A stretch of DNA of 64,000 bases, from assembly GCA_027574665.1 (NCBI GenBank), contig CM050690.1, positions 72,149,433 to 72,213,432 of the forward strand. The letters are read 5' to 3'. Within the stretch, counting starts at the first letter, position 1. Every line of letters begins with the position of its first letter. Source of the DNA: Rhynochetos jubatus (taxonomy: Eukaryota > Chordata > Aves > Eurypygiformes > Rhynochetidae). Of this stretch, positions 10,711 through 24,984 are shown piece by piece. Both the position numbers and the translations under genes were made by a program. The notes below the pieces were generated by a model. It was not told the DNA's origin and did no database searches. It was given only the letters and a program-made list of their open reading frames with translations.

Positions 10711-13700
10711 AAATCCTTATTAAAAAGATGAACAAATCGGGTGAGCCCGATCCCAAAGATCCTGTGCTGTAGATGATCATTTTGCAGGGCAAGCAGGTGC
10801 CCTCTGAATGCAGACAATGTGACAGCAGGCTGTTGCGCTTGAAGGAAAGCAGAGGCTGACCCGCCATGACAGAAAAGAGAAGGTTTTGAGAAGGAATGAG
10901 AACCAAAGAAGAGTTGAGGCTGCAAGATGGGTTGAGATTGTAAAATCAAAGCACCACTGTTTGCTCACCCAGAAGATGTGGTCTTGGCACATTTTGGCTG
11001 TGACTTAACCTTTCCTTTGCAATGAAACAAGGCTCTACTCCCTCACTGAACAAAGTACTTTTAACAGAAAATAACTAAAAATAGCAAAAGGTGTTCATCT
11101 TCTCCCCCTCACAAATTTACCATCTGACCATGTTTTTAAATGTTTAGAAACATGAAATAGTAAATGTCAGAGATCAGGCTTTTCATATGTTTATACTGGA
11201 GGCAAATTGCAGCACTTCCAAATACCATGTACAAATTCAGGTTTCAGGTATAAAGAACCTGGTTGTTAATTGAAGATTTCACTTTAAATCAAGGCCTGTA
11301 TGACTTTGAGTACAATGTTTCAGCATATATTATTTTATCAAATAAAATTATGAGATTGTTGTGGTCTTAAGAAAAAGACACCCCAAATAGGGAGAACCTT
11401 GGTCTCACAGGTGCGGTTTACATTTTTAAGGAATCCAATACAATGTATAAGATTTCTTCTTGTGGGTTGTTCCTTTTTCAGCAGACACCTGCTTCCATCC
11501 ACAGGAACTAATATGCTCACAATGTATCTTTGCATGTATTTGAGGACACATAGTGGCTAATAGATTAAATTTATTTCCCTACAGAACATATAACGTTGAA
11601 GTTGATTCACCTGTAGACACCATTAAAGGAAACCAGCAAAGCCACTTCCAGTCCTTATGGGCTGCCAGAATTCACCTGAAGTCACTAGGCTGATGACAAG
11701 TTTTACTGGCTCTGCAGTCTAGATCTAAGCACAAAAAACAACACAGTGACACCATTTTATGTCTAGCTTTCCCTACTTCTTATTTATTGCCAGCAGTCAA
11801 AGAGATTCACATATCAAATTTGCTCTTATACTAGGAATCTGACCACAATTTCCATAAGCATACATTTTAATTTGTTGCACACGTCCCGTCAATACAACCT
11901 ATTCTCACGTTCTTTGCCCAAAGCCTGTTGGCTGAATTGTCATCCAGAAGCTACTACGTTTAAATGTCCATATAATCCACAGGGCCCTTTATATTTCTGC
12001 CCTATATTTATATATTACCTGGAGTTGTTTGGGCCCTTCTGTCATACACATGAAGAGCATTTTTCTTCCATGATGGGTTTAATTATCTCAAAATCTCTCA
12101 GTCGTGACTCAGTTTGGTATGACTAAGCATAGATGTGAGTTGCTAGCCCAAGTCAATGGCAGTATGTTTCATCAAGCCAATAGTCCGCTGTTTGTAAAGT
12201 TCTGTGCCACCTTCTGTTTACCTTCTGTGGTAAACCTTACAAAATATCACACTTCACAAGTTCAGGAGGACATGCTGTTGGTAACATCTACAGTTATCTA
12301 GATATTGAGCATTTACATTTATCTCATTTTTTTATGATTAAATCATCTGGCTTGTTGTGATTGTTTATAACAGTTTAAGTACACTTGCAAAGGGAACATT
12401 AGAAAACAAAAAATTACGTGTGTATCAGCTTTTCATAAAGAATTGTGAGAACAGTTTTAGAATAAAATACGCAGGAATCAGATGGCTCACAATAAACTGG
12501 ATGTTAATATTATTAGTTCTTAAAATATCTGAAGAGCATGAATGTAATGAATGTCTATTAGTTTAGTTATACTTCTCATGGTTTTTCAGCAAGTCACCAC
12601 CTGGCAATGTCTCACGCCATTTAACATGCAGATACAGGCAGAAAAGCACACAAACCTAGTTGCCTTCTGATGGAATGTTGTTGCTGTGAAGTTTGTAAAG
12701 AGGTAATGATTTAAAGAGAGAAATCATCTTCCTATTCTGTACACGTATTGTGTCTAGACCAAAAAGCCTTAACTTATGTCTGGGGATTCTAAGCATCACC
12801 ACAGAAGTAGAAATAATATTACTACTGCTTTGGCTCAGTGTCTCCAAGACGTATTACTTATGGTCCGATAAAAGTTACAGTTTATAACAAGGAGGAACGC
12901 TTACCTGAAAAATGGTTTTTTTCTTTTGGTATCTATTATTCAAAAAAGTCCTACCTGTGAGACAAGTTGTTTTCTGTAGGAAAAAAAAAAAAGAGTCTCT
13001 TTTGCTGAAAGAACCCAAACCGCAATATGTATCATCCATCCCCTCTAAAACGATTGTGTTTCTGACGGGGAACAAATAAATTTCCTGGAGGTTATTCCAA
13101 ATAAGTCCCTTGGTTTCTAATTTTTTACTAAACTCCCAGTTGGAGTGATGTTTCCACAGCTATCCATGTGTAAGGACTATGTTAACAGTCAACACCCAGA
13201 CCTAGCAAACAAGAAAGTGAGCAATAACCTACATGAATTAAATGAGTCACACTCTCTGTCATCTTATGAACCCACATGTTAGGAAAACATTAGAAAAAGG
13301 TGAATGGTATCACGGCTGACATGTAAGGCATGTTGTTGCAGAAGAGGAGAGAAGACCAAGCTCCATGTGCGCCACCAGCCCTCTGGTCACTGGCGCAGCA
13401 CACTGACGCAGGCTGTCCCTCCTCACGGGACCCTGGAAAGGTACACACTGGAGACAACTTCTGCATGAACCTTCCCAGCAGAGACGATGCTATGCAGTAT
13501 GGCAGGCACTGCTTCAAGGTCAAAGAACATTTGTTCTGTGCTCCACTCCATGTGAGAACATACTGTTTTCTTACAGTCCAGTTCACTCAGCCTTAAGCAG
13601 AGGGTTTAGGGCTCACGTCTAAATGAGTTATTTACACGAAGGGATAACATGTGGGTCAGGTTCAACAAGAGGCATTAGAATAAACAGTAGAAGACTGCCA

Positions 13701-16700
13701 CAAGATTGAATAAACCCAAATATTACCATATTTTCTGGGAAGAAAATAAACACCACCCGAGAGAAAAAGTGGTCAGAAATCAGAGACGTGTCTGACCTGA
13801 GTTGTACATACCACGGTGTTGTTGCTCAGTCGACATTCCCACCGAATAACTGGCCAGAACAACACTGCTGCTGAATTCAGTCGCCGCTCTGCTAACCCAG
13901 CCATTAAATACTGGGAACTCAAACAATAATCTTTCTAATGCACTGAGTTAGTTTTGTTCCCACCCAACTTTCCTATCTCCCCTTTCACTTTATTATTTAA
14001 GGATCTATTACCACGGGTTTGTACCACTATTTAATCATACAAGGCCTGATCCTGTGAGGTGCTGAATACCCTCAGCTAACGCCACACATCATCAAGGAAT
14101 GTTTTGTCTTTGGCTACATTTTCAGCCTGGCTGTTTCCCCGTCTCTTCCACATGTAGTGGTGATACATGATCCATTTAAAGGGCACCTTCACTGTTCTTT
14201 GTATTCTTGATACACAGAATTAGTGAAGTAATTGATTTAATAAAGTAACAATTTTAGCAAGGTAATTAAGCATTCTTGTAAGTTTAAAAGCAGAGAGTAT
14301 TTCCAAAGACTTCAAGAGAACTATTCATATGTTTAATGTCCTAAATTAAATTCAATTTCAGCCAAAATGAGCTCTTTTTTTTATTTCCTGTTTATGTCAC
14401 GCAGCTCTCAAGCAAGTGGCTAGTGTGCTAGAGGTTCACAAAGCCTCAAGGGAGCCTGTGACATCCATTGTGTCACACAGCCCCTAAGCAGCAAAATAAA
14501 CATCACTGAAGCCATTAAAAAAAAAAAAAATCATCATTTTATACTAATAAGGCATTTCACAAGGCCTTTCCAAAACACTCCACGAAACAGATGAATTAAA
14601 TTATGGCATGTTGTTTGCAGAGCCACAAATACATGTAATGAAGATAGAGTCCTTCTGTGAAAGAATTTATCACCTGAAACACAACTACCTGTAGAGACAA
14701 CCATGACAGCTCTTCAACAGCTTTGTATCTTTTAGATGCTCCAAGGACAGCAGTAACTTGGTCAATCCATTAAGTCTATGAATAACAATAAATAATAAAC
14801 ATCTAAGATTCTGAATCTATTTTAATAAAGAGTCTAATTTCCCCAATTGTTACACTTCCAACATAAAGCCACCAAATGTCATTAGCTTGCTATTCCCAGT
14901 CAAACCTAAAAAGGAGGTGCCAGTCAAGTTGGCCAAATTGCCAATTATGGTCAAACAAAAACATAGGACTACAAGATGGATCTTTCCAGAAATTAATGAG
15001 AAGAAGGACACTGACAAAACACCACCACTGAGATGGGAACTTCCACTGAGGGAGTTGATAGCCCTCTCTAGCTGGGGAGTTTAGAGGCAGAAACTCAGGG
15101 TTAGGCTGAAGTACATGGCAGGTCTTCTGCTAAACTCACCCAATTTGAATGAAACATTACAGAGTTGCCATCAGCACACAGAAGGGAAGCAACAAGTGTC
15201 TGCAGAAGGATGGGGAAGGAACAGCTCTGAGCAGGGAACAAGTAATTTCTACAGCAAACTTGTACTCTGAAGTGTACTCATGCCCTTGCCCAAGCAGTCC
15301 CTTTAAAGCCTGATATCACTCATCCACATGGTTCTCCTCTGAATCTAGAACAAATATGTCTTGCTCACCAGTAGAGAGGTCCATCAGTAGCCATTTGTCA
15401 GAGGTGTATCATTCTTCATGTGACATTTGACACAGAAAATAAGACCGCAGCAGCCCTAATTCGGAGTAAAGCACTGCTGCCCTAGGCAGATTTCAAGCAG
15501 TCAAGGAGCTGTGCTAAGGGCTCTGCCAGCTGCCACTGCCTTGAAGTCCAAAATAAGCTCTCCAAGCTTCTTGGTGAATAGTTCAGCACCCTTAAGAAAG
15601 AAAATATGAAGTGTCAATCAAATTTGCCTAAAAGTCAGCCAAAGGATGATCCATTAAACTGAAGCTGCTGCATGTATCCAGTCCTTATATTCCCCCTTAC
15701 TCAAGCTACCACAAATTTTTATACATGGAAGTGGTCCACTGGCTTTGAGGGTCTGCTTTTGTACACAAGGATGTCATAAAGGAGAAGACTTCCCAAGGTC
15801 TAACTAAGATCTGTAAAATCACTAACTGAACACAAATGCTAAACAGCAGGAATGTGAACAACAGTGTTTGTCCGTAGTTTATATGCTTATCTATCCCTCA
15901 GGACATAAAGAATCAAAACCAATCATTATTAAAATCAGTATTGGCAGATTGTCTGTATATTAGTGTGTTCTGGCCCCAGGTATAGGAAGATGTCATCATA
16001 ACTTTTTAATTGAAATAAATTCATTGTGTTTTTCTAGCCTGTCTGAAATAGTACCTTAGCAGTGTTTCATCAATAACTAATTACAATGTGTGAAATTTGA
16101 CAAAAAAAAAAAAAAAAGAAAAGAATAATTCATGGAACAAATCTTCCTAGTGAATTTCTAAAGCAGACATTCATGCTCCTGGCTACAGTTAAGAAAACAA
16201 AATTTATCATTTACCAAAGTCTCTGACAAAATACAGCTCAGTACAGAATCAGCTTTTCCATGAATATTTGTGATAAGTGATTGATGGTTTATATTATTAC
16301 CATATGCAGTAGTTAAATATTTGAAAAAGTAAACCTTATAAAGAAATAACATAGAAGATAGTATTCAATTTCCAGTGGGAAGAATATAAGAATTTTCAGG
16401 TGAAAGTGGTCTGTACATGGAGTGAGTAGATCGTGTAAACATAATTTAAATGTTTGTAAGACAGTGGTTATGTAGAGCATCTAAAACTATAAAACAATTA
16501 GGAATATTTGAAACTAAAGTAATAATAAATATATACAAGTTGTAGAAATTTTTAAAATAATAACATTGCATTTTAAATACAGGTAGGAAATATTTTAATG
16601 CAATTAGAAAATGCTGTCAGACAACAAAATTTTGTTACCTGCAGTGAGTTTTATGAAGAAAGAAGCATACAAAAAGTGTCTATTTTCCCTAAACAATATT

Positions 16701-16758
16701 ATTTCTGGATTTGGATTCCACACAAACTGATTTCATTTATATACATATATATTTAATG
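10711..16758. other. Unannotated AT-rich stretch
   Basis: Six kilobases without any recognisable gene, RNA gene or transposon. Poly(A) tracts occur at 14517-14530 (14 A) and 16102-16117 (16 A), but neither sits at the end of an identifiable retrocopy. Open frames stay under 100 codons and show no domain. Confidence 0.5.
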
Positions 16759-16810
16759 AAATAAATTATTTTTCCTATATATATGAATAGATATAGGAAA
16801 AATTTATTTA
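16759..16810. repeat. Near-perfect inverted repeat / hairpin
   Basis: The left arm (about 16759-16783) and right arm (16788-16810) pair over roughly 23 positions with a 4-base loop (TGAA). The core TTTTTCCTATAT pairs exactly with ATATAGGAAAAA. A bulge and one mismatch interrupt the remainder. The sequence is very AT-rich. It could form a cruciform in DNA or a hairpin in RNA. No terminal duplication or transposon match was seen. Confidence 0.75.
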
Positions 16811-18811
16811 GATTGGGCCTTTGCTATCAGCATAATGGATAATCACAGTACAACTCTAAATTACAGAGCCTGGCAGGAAGGGAACCCTAAAAATGCACTC
16901 TTAGGAGAATTCTGGTTTGGCTGCACATAAACATTTAACATTTCCATCATAAGAAGGAAATCTTTTAACCTAATGTAGACATTCCTCCATTTATAAGGAA
17001 ATAATGGCATGTATTACAGTTAGAGGAGAAAGTGCCCCGTTACACTTGTATTAGACAGCACAATTCTGCATAATTTATCTAGCTTTTCTTTTCATGAAAA
17101 AGTTTCAATGTGTGCTCAGACTATGACCTGTTGTTGGAATCAAACAGAACTGTGTGGAAAGAGAAATGTCAAATCTTCTTCTAACGATCATACATCACTG
17201 GTGTTGCAAACCATGTTCCAAGGAAAACAGAGCATTTTAGAGTAGTGCATAGCTGAGTAGCACAACTTGAACTATCAGCCTTTTTAACTTGCTCTATCCA
17301 GGAATGTTTTCATCCGAATAGTTTAGGCCAGTAGCTTTATTCTTTTCAATATGCTATTAAGGACACAGAAAACTATAAATTTAATGAGTATTACTGCTGA
17401 ACTTGCCTTTCTTTGTAGACTCAATGAAGACATTTTGGACAAAAACAAGAAGCATTTTTTAAAAACTCTTTTATGTTTTTTCTCGTAAGACATATTCCAT
17501 AGATACTTCTTATTCACTCTACTGATACCTGAGTTTATAAGCCTATGCAAGGTGAAACCTTGATTTGAATTGGATAGAGTCCTATGTACACACTCATTCC
17601 CTGGAACCGAAAGCTTATTTAGGAAGAAGATACCTTTATCTTTCTTTGAAGACTGGAGTGACAGGAGCACTGGTGTTGGTAAGGAGAGTGGGGCTGGGAG
17701 ACAGCTGTTGAACCGACAAAACCAAATTGATGAAACTAGTTTACAAAGCCTTGCAGCACAGTGCCATTTCCTCCAACGATGATAATGACACAAAAAACCT
17801 GTTCTCTTCCAGGAAGAGAACGGAAACTGTAGACATGCAGGACACTTCTGAAAAAAACAGCTTTGTGCTGGCCAATTTGCTGTCTGGGCCAATGATGTGA
17901 CATTTGTACAGATGAAGCTGGGAACTGGGGAGAAAATTACTGTTATATCTTTTACACTGACCTGGAAATTGATTTCTTTTGGTTTAGATATTCTGCATTA
18001 AACTCTTAACCTCAAATAAAAGTTTCCAAATACATATATTGGAAAACAAACTGCCTAATCCCTCAGTGAGTGAAGCCAACTCAAATGTTGCTTGAGCAAA
18101 GACAAAACCCTACACTTGCCTGGAGGTTTTGACTGGGTTGGTTTCATGGGCTGATCCAAAGCTGACTGCAGCCACTGGAAGCAGCACCACTGCATGGCTC
18201 CAGGCTCCAATCTGCTCCATGCTCATCTCTTTCTCATCTAACAATTCCTTTGCTGGAAGAAGGTGGTCAAAAATTTGGGCAGTGGGACAATCATTACCAT
18301 TCTTCCTGGAAACAAGGAGGTTCCTCCTTCCGGAGAAGCATCAGTTTAAGGAAAGCCCCACAAAGCAAGGTCTTGGTGTAGGTGCTGCAAATCGCTACCT
18401 GAAGCACTGTACGCTTGAACTCTTGCTAGCAAGAAATTTAAATAACTCAAGAACCCTTTGAAGTGGCACTTTTGATTGTACTGTGCAATTAATAAATTAC
18501 AATTTATTACTGCAGAATGGCCTAGAGCTCATGTGGAACTGCAGTGCCTGTGCACATAGAACACCAATAATACAACCTCTGACTGGAGATGAGTACAACT
18601 TGTGAATTGTTTACAAAATTCCTTATGATTCTCAAGTATATCTTGTGTGTAAATGCTCATGCACAAATGTGTATATTAATGACATTTAAAAGGTAAACCC
18701 TGTCCCTAGCCATACCTTATGTGTAGGCTCAAAGGAGTTGTGCTGTGAAAGGTGCAGGTGGAAAACGTGCACAGTTGGTCAAAAAGAAAGGTGGCTTGCC
18801 CGAGATAAGGG
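16811..18811. other. Unannotated stretch with the longest open frame outside repeats
   Basis: The minus-strand frame 17323-17892 is open for 189 codons, the longest in the window. Its translation is rich in Ser, Lys, Leu and Phe, has no recognised motif and has no open continuation. Given the stop frequency at this base composition, one frame of this length in six frames of 64 kb is not surprising. No other feature is recognised here. Confidence 0.45.
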
Positions 18812-18863
18812 CTGTTCCTGCTGTCAAAGTTAAACCCCTGTTCCGGCTGTCAAAGCTAAACCC
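18812..18863. repeat. Tandem duplication, 2 x 26 bp
   Basis: Two directly adjacent 26-base units (18812-18837 and 18838-18863) differ at only two positions. Both contain GGCTGTCAAAG or its TGCTGTCAAAG variant, followed by TAAACCC. A duplication this clean suggests a recent slippage event. It is followed within 4 bases by a perfect short hairpin. Confidence 0.9.
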
Positions 18864-18866
18864 TGA

Positions 18867-18883
18867 TCGAGAAAGATTCTCGA
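18867..18883. repeat. Short perfect hairpin (7-bp arms)
   Basis: TCGAGAA (18867-18873) and TTCTCGA (18877-18883) pair perfectly around a 3-base loop, directly after the 26-bp tandem duplication. It is too short to be significant alone. The position next to the duplication is the only reason to record it. Confidence 0.6.
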
Positions 18884-21800
18884 CTACAGATTTGACCGTA
18901 AACCCTTGAGTAGACTCACTGGTTTCAAATTAGGCATATCCTTAGGTGTGTCTCTGGGTTGAAATGAAAGGTAAACAAGGGTTTAAAAATTTCCTTTCTT
19001 TTGTTTATATATTAACAAATAAACGAATTATAAGATCATAAAGTATTAATGGCAAAGTAAACATCTTTCAACAAACATTCAGCATATAGTGCTGTGTAGC
19101 TGTACACTGGATGTCATGTATCTCAAAAAATTCCTCAGAAGAAGGAGAATAATGTGCAGAAGAAAAATGCAAGAGATTAGGATTTGCAGGTCTTAAAAGA
19201 AAGCAGGGTAATAACCACGGTGCTCCCAATCAACTACTCATAACTGAGGCTACTCAGCATCTATTTTTCTTGGAGCAGAACCAGACACTGCTCAGCACTC
19301 AAAGCTATTTTGAACTCAAATTGCATCTTTTAAACCTCACCTTTTCTTCTGTAGGTCAGTTCAAAGATATTTTCAACAGTGGGAAGAGTCTGATTTACAG
19401 AACATATCCCCAGAACTTCTGCCATCCTCAGCATCTTCAAAATCTTTCAAGCGAATTATTCTGAAATTAACTGTTTCATACATAAATTCAAAGCTTCCCT
19501 TGAGAACATCTCCATCGTTTCCATGTATATGAAGTGTGTTTCTGTAAGAAATTACTGGTGAGACCAGATTCACTGCCATTCCCTCATCTTTCTCTGCACC
19601 TATCTTCTGTGTTAGGTTTGCTTTCTAATTCCAAATGTTTGTGAAAGTCTACTTTTGAGAGAAATCAATACAAATATTAAATCAGGACCCTTGCTCAGTT
19701 CACTTCTAATCTGAAGCTGGAAAAACCATGTTTGAGCCCAATTGCTGAACACTTCTGGTTCTAGCAACCTGAACCAAGTCTTTACATGAAAACTGCTTTG
19801 CATCCTCACAAATTGCTGTTGCTGGTCAGGGAAAATACTATATTGGTTTTTGTTTTTTTTTACAAAACCAGGTTCCACTGAAGTAGGCCTTTTGTTTAGA
19901 TACACTGAAAGTTCCTGTGAAACAATAAATCAGCTTCTCCCAAAAGATTTCAGCTATAATCAGCAGTGTAGAATGAGGCAGTGTCTCAAGGCTGTTGAAA
20001 GATACACTGGTTATTTAAAAGCTGATGAGTTTTAAATCATTGCCATAATGCATATGCTTTAGAAGATGCTGTAGATTATTTTGATTACACTCATCTCCCA
20101 TTTCAGACCACTCTACTCTCACTTTCTGAGTAAACAGGCAACGCAGGAAGCCTGCTCAAACTGATTTTTTTTCTCTGCAAACTATAATACCCTACTTCAA
20201 AACCTCAGGAAGGTGATTTCAAAACTTTTCAGCTGTTCAGGAACCCAGACTAATCCGCTGAAATCTACTGACCTCACATATGGAAAATAACCAAGTAGGA
20301 ACTAATGTGTATATCCTCTTTGAACTTCCTCTTACAAATTTCAGTCTTAAGAAAAAGGCTGAGAAGGAAAAGCATTCTTTCCTATAAACATCAAGCTTTA
20401 CAATACCATTCTCTTTCCGTTCTCAAATTAAACCGGAGCCCACATTTTGTTATGGTTTTAAAATGTCTGCAATAATAACACCTTCCCCTCTTCTAAAACA
20501 GAAGGCAAAGCATATCCAGGATCATAGTGTTTGGGGTTCTTTTAAATCACTTAGGAAGTCTGCAGAAACTGGACTCCCACAACTGCTTTGCATTTAGAGG
20601 AGAATAGGTTTCCAAAAGGACATAAGAGGTCTTTGTTTTGGGTTGTTTAAGATGCAGAACAAAGGAAACTCTTTGACAACAAACAAGCCTTAACAGACCT
20701 TAGAAAAAAACAGGGTAAAAAGAAAAATCTTTCTGTTACAGGATATGAAAGAAACAAATTTCACTGCATTCCTCCAGCTTCCTATGTTTTTTCCCAGGCA
20801 CTACCTGACATGTTCCCAAAGCGACAGAGGACTCCATCCTAAAAGATGAGTGCATTAGTGCATTCAGCCCCTGCCCACTCTACTGTTTCTCTTAGGAAGT
20901 GTTTATAGCACTGCACACTTGTTTCCAAAGATCAGCTTCCAGGACATTGGTGTCCTGCTAGCCCTCAGCAGTTTTTCTTCCATACTGCACAGCTTTCTTC
21001 TGTTAAGTGTGATATCTTTTGTTGAATGCATCCTTTTCCAAAGAGACTTTTTTCCCTGAAAGATCAAGTTTCATTTGTTGTTTTTGTTCTGTTCACTAAG
21101 AAACAAGCTGAATGTCCTGATATTTCTCTGCATCGTATTTCCATGGTTCCGTAAAAGGCTTTTTCTTTTCTTGTCTCTTGGGTTGGTCCTACAAGGCTGA
21201 AATGAGTGGGAGTTTTGCAACTGAAATGCTTGGGAGCAGAAACAGATCCTCAAAGCAAAATAAACTTGTCAAAGTCCATTTCTGTCTCCTTTCTGAGCAG
21301 ATAATGTATTTACTTTTCATAGTAACTCATTTTGTTTACAGCATACATTCTGGTTTCTAGTAAGCATGTAACAGTGAAATATTGGGAAACAACGCAATAA
21401 GTTGAACCTCTATAGTCTTTTCAAACTCAGTATCGCTTTTATGAGTTAAATATATAATTTAAAAAAGCAAATTTTATAAAACCATTCTTATCCTCCACCT
21501 CCACAACTATTTTAAGCAAGTGAAGAAATCTGCCGTTCATGCCTGCAGTGTGTTTGAAATGACAGAAAGCTTCCATCCATAAATTCATCCACTGTAATGC
21601 AAAATTCATCTCTACATCACCTTTGCTTTCTCGTTCTTTTTATAGGAACTAAGAAAATACATTTGTTATGAATAGATGGAGCTAAGGTGAGCGACTGTCA
21701 TATAAAAGCACTGGAGCATGGAGGGAGGCATTTCCCTTATGACACTCCCCACATCGCGTACACATAGCCAGAACAGATGTACGTGCTCAGTTCCTCAGGT

Positions 21801-24800
21801 GACTAAAAGTGCTATCATGGTTCTGCACTACCAAAAAATAGGTGGCATCCTTCTTGACCTACTGACCTCTTCTGCAACCCAAAATCTGCCTTTCAGCATA
21901 TGTTTCAAGAAGCAGATTGATGCTTTCTCCAAGCCCTGAAGATAGGCAGCCCCAGCACTTCCAGAGGCTCCAGGCCTGGTGTGCAGCCAACGCTCACATC
22001 AGCAGCTTTTCCATTCATAATGATACATAAATAAATATCTGTTCATGTGTCTCTCTTGCAAGGTTTATGACATTGATGGAGTCATGAGATAAATCCATCA
22101 GAAAAAGGCAAATCTGGTGTACTTTAGTCATAAGAGCTGCATTGATGCAAAGTGCAGGGCAATGGCCTGAATTTATAAAGCAATGACTGAAGGGAATGGG
22201 GGGAGGAATGGCACCACAGCTGCCAGTTCTGTCTCCTGTACTATCGAAATGTCATGATGTGTCTCCATGAAAAACACAAGCTATGTCAGAGCCAGCAATG
22301 ATAGACTGATGCTGCGTTTCGGTTTTATGTACTTTTGGTAAAATGAAGCTATGAAAAATTTTGCTATGCAGGACATAAACCAGAAAGGCTGCATCAGGTC
22401 ACACTGGAATGCAATCAGCTTTCTCAGGATGAAAGGGCAACATCTGAAAGTGTGTGTGTCTCAACCACAGACAATGAACAAGCAGTAGATGGACAACCCA
22501 CAGCACTCAGAAAGACATATGGTTGCACACAGATGTGTCATTTTTTCAAAGGCAGATAATATTTGCTTGCCAACCTCACCAGTTGCATAGTAATTTTAGG
22601 ATCATCCAATCTTATCATCATGTATGAGACAGTAGCCTCACTGGTAAGTTGGGTTGCCATCTCGCTGGTGGGTTTGTGTGATCTCACATCATCATTTGCA
22701 TCAGTTCCTGAAAGAGACTTGCTAATAATGAGAAAGTTCAAACTATATTTCCTGGTCTGCAACAGAAAAGGAACTTGGTGGGTACAAGAAGTGGTCATGT
22801 TCATAATGATTTACTGAGACAAAATCTCTTTAAAATCATGCAAATATTAGGAAATTTGCAAGCTTCAAAAGTTATGAGCAACTTGTGCCCAGCCAGAGCC
22901 AAGGAGGAGTCCCACCGAGACCTGCTTCTTGGGACGCTGCAGTCCTCTGGTCAGCAGCCCATAGCCTGAGTTTGGCATAACACAACATCCAGTTTCAACA
23001 AGTGTATGCCAGGACTCTTCAAAGGCACAATTCCCTACTTCTTCCCTTTCTATAATCATAATACAAAACTTTGAATTCTAAAACCTACAGCCTATGATCT
23101 AAATTGTCAAACCAAATAATTCCCTGAGGTGTCCTGAACTGGCAAAGATCTGGGGCTCAAACCTCTGTGATCTGTGTTGGCTACAGCCCAGCCTGGACTC
23201 TAAGGCAAGTAAAGCAACCGACTGGCTGCCTGCTTCTCCGTTCCCTGGTTTTATGGACCAAGCAGCGGTTCCCAGAACCCAGCATCCAGCTGGTTTCATT
23301 TGCCTTCTCTGCCCCTCCCTGTAGTCACATGTCCCCAGGCCTGCTGACGAGAGGTCTTATGTTGCTGGTGTTCAGCTCTGGGCAAAGAATGTGGCCATAG
23401 TTAAATCCTGCAGTTCAGAAATGTCCTTCTTGTATGGATTGAAGAGGAAGCAAAGAAAACACATTCCCACTGTTACCACTGAGATCCCACATTATGTAGC
23501 TGACAGATGCACAGTCCTTCTGCCTTCCCCATCACGTAAGACCCTGTCTGCATATGATTTTTTTATTTTAATATGTCTCTCACTTCTTAGCAACCACAAT
23601 CCATCTACCTTTGAATAAAGACTCAGTTGATATCGACAGCTCCTCTTTAGAGTAACGATAGGGAGTGGGAGAACGAGACCTCCGCTACTCAGCCATAATG
23701 GCTTATTTCTGAGCAGTGACTGACAGTAACTGTCTATTACAACACACATCTTGTCAGCATCCTTTTCTGTTGTTGTTGTTTGATTGCATACAAAATTTAA
23801 CTCTAAAGTGCTTCACTGTACTTTAGCCAAATGTTGCAAAACTTAACTTTTGTGGCTGAGGAGAGTGTTTTCTCAGGGGACAATTCTGCCAGACTCTTTC
23901 TGACAATGGGGATAAGACCCATCAACAGTCCTGAATATCTTATAATAAGACGTTTTGCATCAGTGGGCAAACCCCAAATCTTCCTTGTAATGATACAGGG
24001 TTGGATGAGCATATTAGGAGTGATTTGAAGAGGGGCAAGGAGGTGGGAATAGCCAGGCTGAGCTGTGATGGTACTGTGGAATCTGCCCACACTGACTTTC
24101 ACCCAGGAGCCAGGGAGTAGCCCCCTTTTTTCACATTTTCTAGGTTGGTGACTTGGCAGTGACTGCACCATGGAATTGTTGACCTTCATCCTGCAATCAC
24201 TGTCCCATTCTCAGTGGACCACAAAAAAACAAGTAGAAGTTCTGACTGTAGTCTCAGCAGTAGAAGATGTCAGGATTTACCCTGCAGACCCCTTGGAGCT
24301 GAAATACACCTGGCCTCCACTGCTTCATTTATTATGTGTGTAAACTCAGCATTTCACTTCCAGCGCTATCAGACTTGGACTTTTGACAAGTATTTGCCTG
24401 CAATATTAAGGCAAGGTCCTGTTGATTCTAGCAATTTTCCAGCCTTGTTTGTTTTGGCATCATGAAGAAGTCCTGCCAACAGTGGTGATCTGATACAGTC
24501 TCTGAAACATCCCTTGCTATCAGAGAACACTTCAGTCAGGGAACAGCGATCACGCAAAGGAAAGCACTTCCTCTCCCTGCCTCCATTCCAGATCTTGGAA
24601 TTATTTTCATGCCAAAGGTAACAAGAGGATACATACGCTGAAACGTATTGACATTTGCACATAGCGTTCTCATACTGTTCAGCAAACTACTCTCGTTGCA
24701 TGTAAAGAAACACCTTCCTACATGATGATAGCAGCAGTTAAACTGTGTTTGCATCAGCCAAAACAGTACTTTCTTCATCCACACTGCAAGGTGTGAAAAA

Positions 24801-24984
24801 GGCACATGAACTGAATGTTCTCAGAATCTGCATGATGATGAGCCATGGGTTAGCTCTTACCTGGAGAAGCACTGTACGGGAAGAACCTTTTGCTGGCAAA
24901 AACTGATCACTAACTGGCTGTGTTCACGCTTATCAAGCTCAGTTCTGGGTATAAACCTATGTTTCTGCTATGGTTGTACTCACT
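18884..24984. other. Unannotated stretch
   Basis: Six kilobases with no gene, RNA gene or transposon that I can support. Open frames are at most 128 codons (23803-24189, minus) and overlap on both strands. The last few tens of bases may belong to the downstream CR1 copy, whose 5' edge is blurred. Confidence 0.5.

Noticed and set aside
10739..10755. Small hairpin ATCGGG/CCCGAT near a T/A-rich run as a terminator
   Set aside because: A 6-bp stem is too short to be meaningful, and bacterial-type terminators are irrelevant in a bird genome.
17323..17892. 189-codon minus-strand open frame as a gene
   Set aside because: It is the longest frame outside transposons, but one frame of this size is compatible with chance for six frames over 64 kb of this composition. 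The translation is biased to Lys, Ser, Leu and Phe and has no motif, and no splice or promoter context was seen.
18812..18883. Duplication plus hairpin as a CRISPR-like array
   Set aside because: There are only two units, with no spacers between them, and the host is a vertebrate.
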